From Hemicentrotus pulcherrimus (taxonomy: Eukaryota > Echinodermata > Echinoidea > Camarodonta > Strongylocentrotidae): 64,000 nucleotides of DNA. The DNA lies in NCBI GenBank assembly GCA_003118195.1, contig BEXV01000131.1, positions 22,347-86,346 of the forward strand, read 5' to 3'. The notes under the pieces were generated by a model. That model was not told the DNA's origin, made no database searches, and was given only the letters and a program-made list of their open reading frames with translations. This document shows, piece by piece, positions 63,112-64,000 of the stretch (its first letter is position 1; every line of letters begins with the position of its first letter). Position numbers and translations under genes: made by a program.

Positions 63112-63168
63112 GAGCCAAAAGGACATTAACTCATATACTCTAAAACAAAGTTAACACCATTCTTGCTC
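63112..63168. repeat. 57-bp hairpin element, copy related to 34.4 kb
   Basis: Arm 63112-63132 (GAGCCAAAAGGACATTAACTC) pairs imperfectly with 63149-63168 (AGTTAACACCATTCTTGCTC). Confidence 0.65.
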
Positions 63169-64000
63169 TCAACAGATGAATTATAATTGCTTTTGATATA
63201 AATACACCAACGCACCACATGGAAAGATACAGGAAGGCTTCCGGAAGATCAGCTTAATGAAGAAGTTGGTTGAAGTCCAAGCATCTGGGATGTAGATCAA
63301 TAGCTGAACTCATGGAATAATCTTTGTTTCAGCTCTCTCACCTTGTAAAATTTTTTTAAAAGACAGAGAAGAGGGGATAATATTATGATGACATTTAAGA
63401 TTATCAAACTATTTGTCGTTATGACTAAATATCCAAAGATAAAAATAATGAAACATAGCATTTTAATAGCATATATTTCATACTTATGTATGTAACTGTT
63501 TAGTGTATTGTGTCCTGAAATACATGCATATCTATGGTACTTTTTTGGCAACAAACTCTAAAGTCTGCCATACTCCAATAAGCGTTGTTATATGATCCTT
63601 CTTGCATAGTAGTTGAACAAAAAATGATCCAATTTTAAAAACTTTTACTCGTACAAAAGAAGCGGTTGGACAATGCATAAATGCATTTCTAACTTACTGC
63701 TTGAAGAAACATCTGACAGTCGAGGCAAAAAGAAGAAATTTTAGATACCGGTAAGTGTGATGTCTTTCATTTATCCATTAGTGTTAAACAAAACCATTCT
63801 TTGGGAAGAAATGCCAAAATCTGGTACAAAATCCTCTTTTAGAGATGTTCTTTTCAACTTGGTACAGCTTTCATAGCTTACATGTACCTTGATATTCCAC
63901 ACTTGTCATCAAAATGATAAATCAATTTAGAACCTTCACGAATCAAAAATTGCTTACTGGTTCAGGTTCCTTTTCAGCATGGAAATGAGGTCCCTTCGCT

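Larger units (their letters stand above)
61111..64000. other. non-coding right end, no gene recognised
   Basis: A+T-rich sequence with repeat fragments (61573-61640, related to 12.2 kb; 63112-63168, hairpin copy) and three TACCGGTA palindromes. Open stretches at 60686-61027 and 62604-62792 show no domain similarity. Confidence 0.6.

Noticed and set aside
1..64000. CRISPR arrays, operons, prokaryotic origins or phage genes
   Set aside because: None seen. Introns, splice signals and protein families are all metazoan.

Overview
This window is intron-rich animal DNA, A+T-rich and full of simple repeats. Most likely it is an echinoderm, and probably a sea urchin. The basis is a long string of HYR (hyalin) repeats, a domain greatly expanded in echinoderms, together with the very frequent ACATGTA-type palindromes and the style of dispersed repeats. 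The species assignment is inference. Nothing looks prokaryotic. All coding calls come from reading exons with GT..AG borders whose phases connect. There are three recognisable genes and one possible first exon.

Region 1 (1-23.4 kb, + strand): the 3' part of a large type I membrane protein gene. Twenty-four exons (1926-22559) join in one open frame of 1449 codons plus stop; the 5' end lies outside the window. Domain order is 11 HYR repeats, two SEA-type domains, one EGF-like domain, a transmembrane helix and a cytoplasmic tail of about 250 residues rich in Pro and Arg. The second SEA domain carries the G-S-V-I-V autoproteolysis motif. The tail has two PPxY motifs on separate exons, all with phase-0 junctions. 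The layout resembles a membrane mucin (SEA-EGF-TM) in which the mucin stretch is replaced by glycosylated HYR repeats.

Region 2 (23.3-28.0 kb, - strand): snrnp25, the U11/U12 25 kDa protein of the minor spliceosome, with a complete coding sequence of 167 codons in four coding exons. It is tail-to-tail with the HYR gene. Its promoter lies in a short CpG-rich block near 27.8-28.3 kb that probably also serves a + strand transcript beginning near 28.3 kb.

Region 3 (28.3-61 kb, + strand): a possible first exon at 28318-28479, then about 21.7 kb without a recognisable gene. Next comes a seven-coding-exon BTB-BACK-kelch (KLHL family) gene at 50474-57431, a likely CUL3 ubiquitin-ligase adaptor. Its 565-codon frame is intact except for one in-frame TAA inside the BACK domain, where relatives have a tyrosine.

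The non-coding DNA holds a non-LTR retrotransposon scrap, a Tc1-like MITE, other inverted-repeat elements, two near-perfect long palindromes, a tRNA-derived SINE, and many degenerate local tandem duplications of about 90-210 bp. Two single N positions mark assembly uncertainty.
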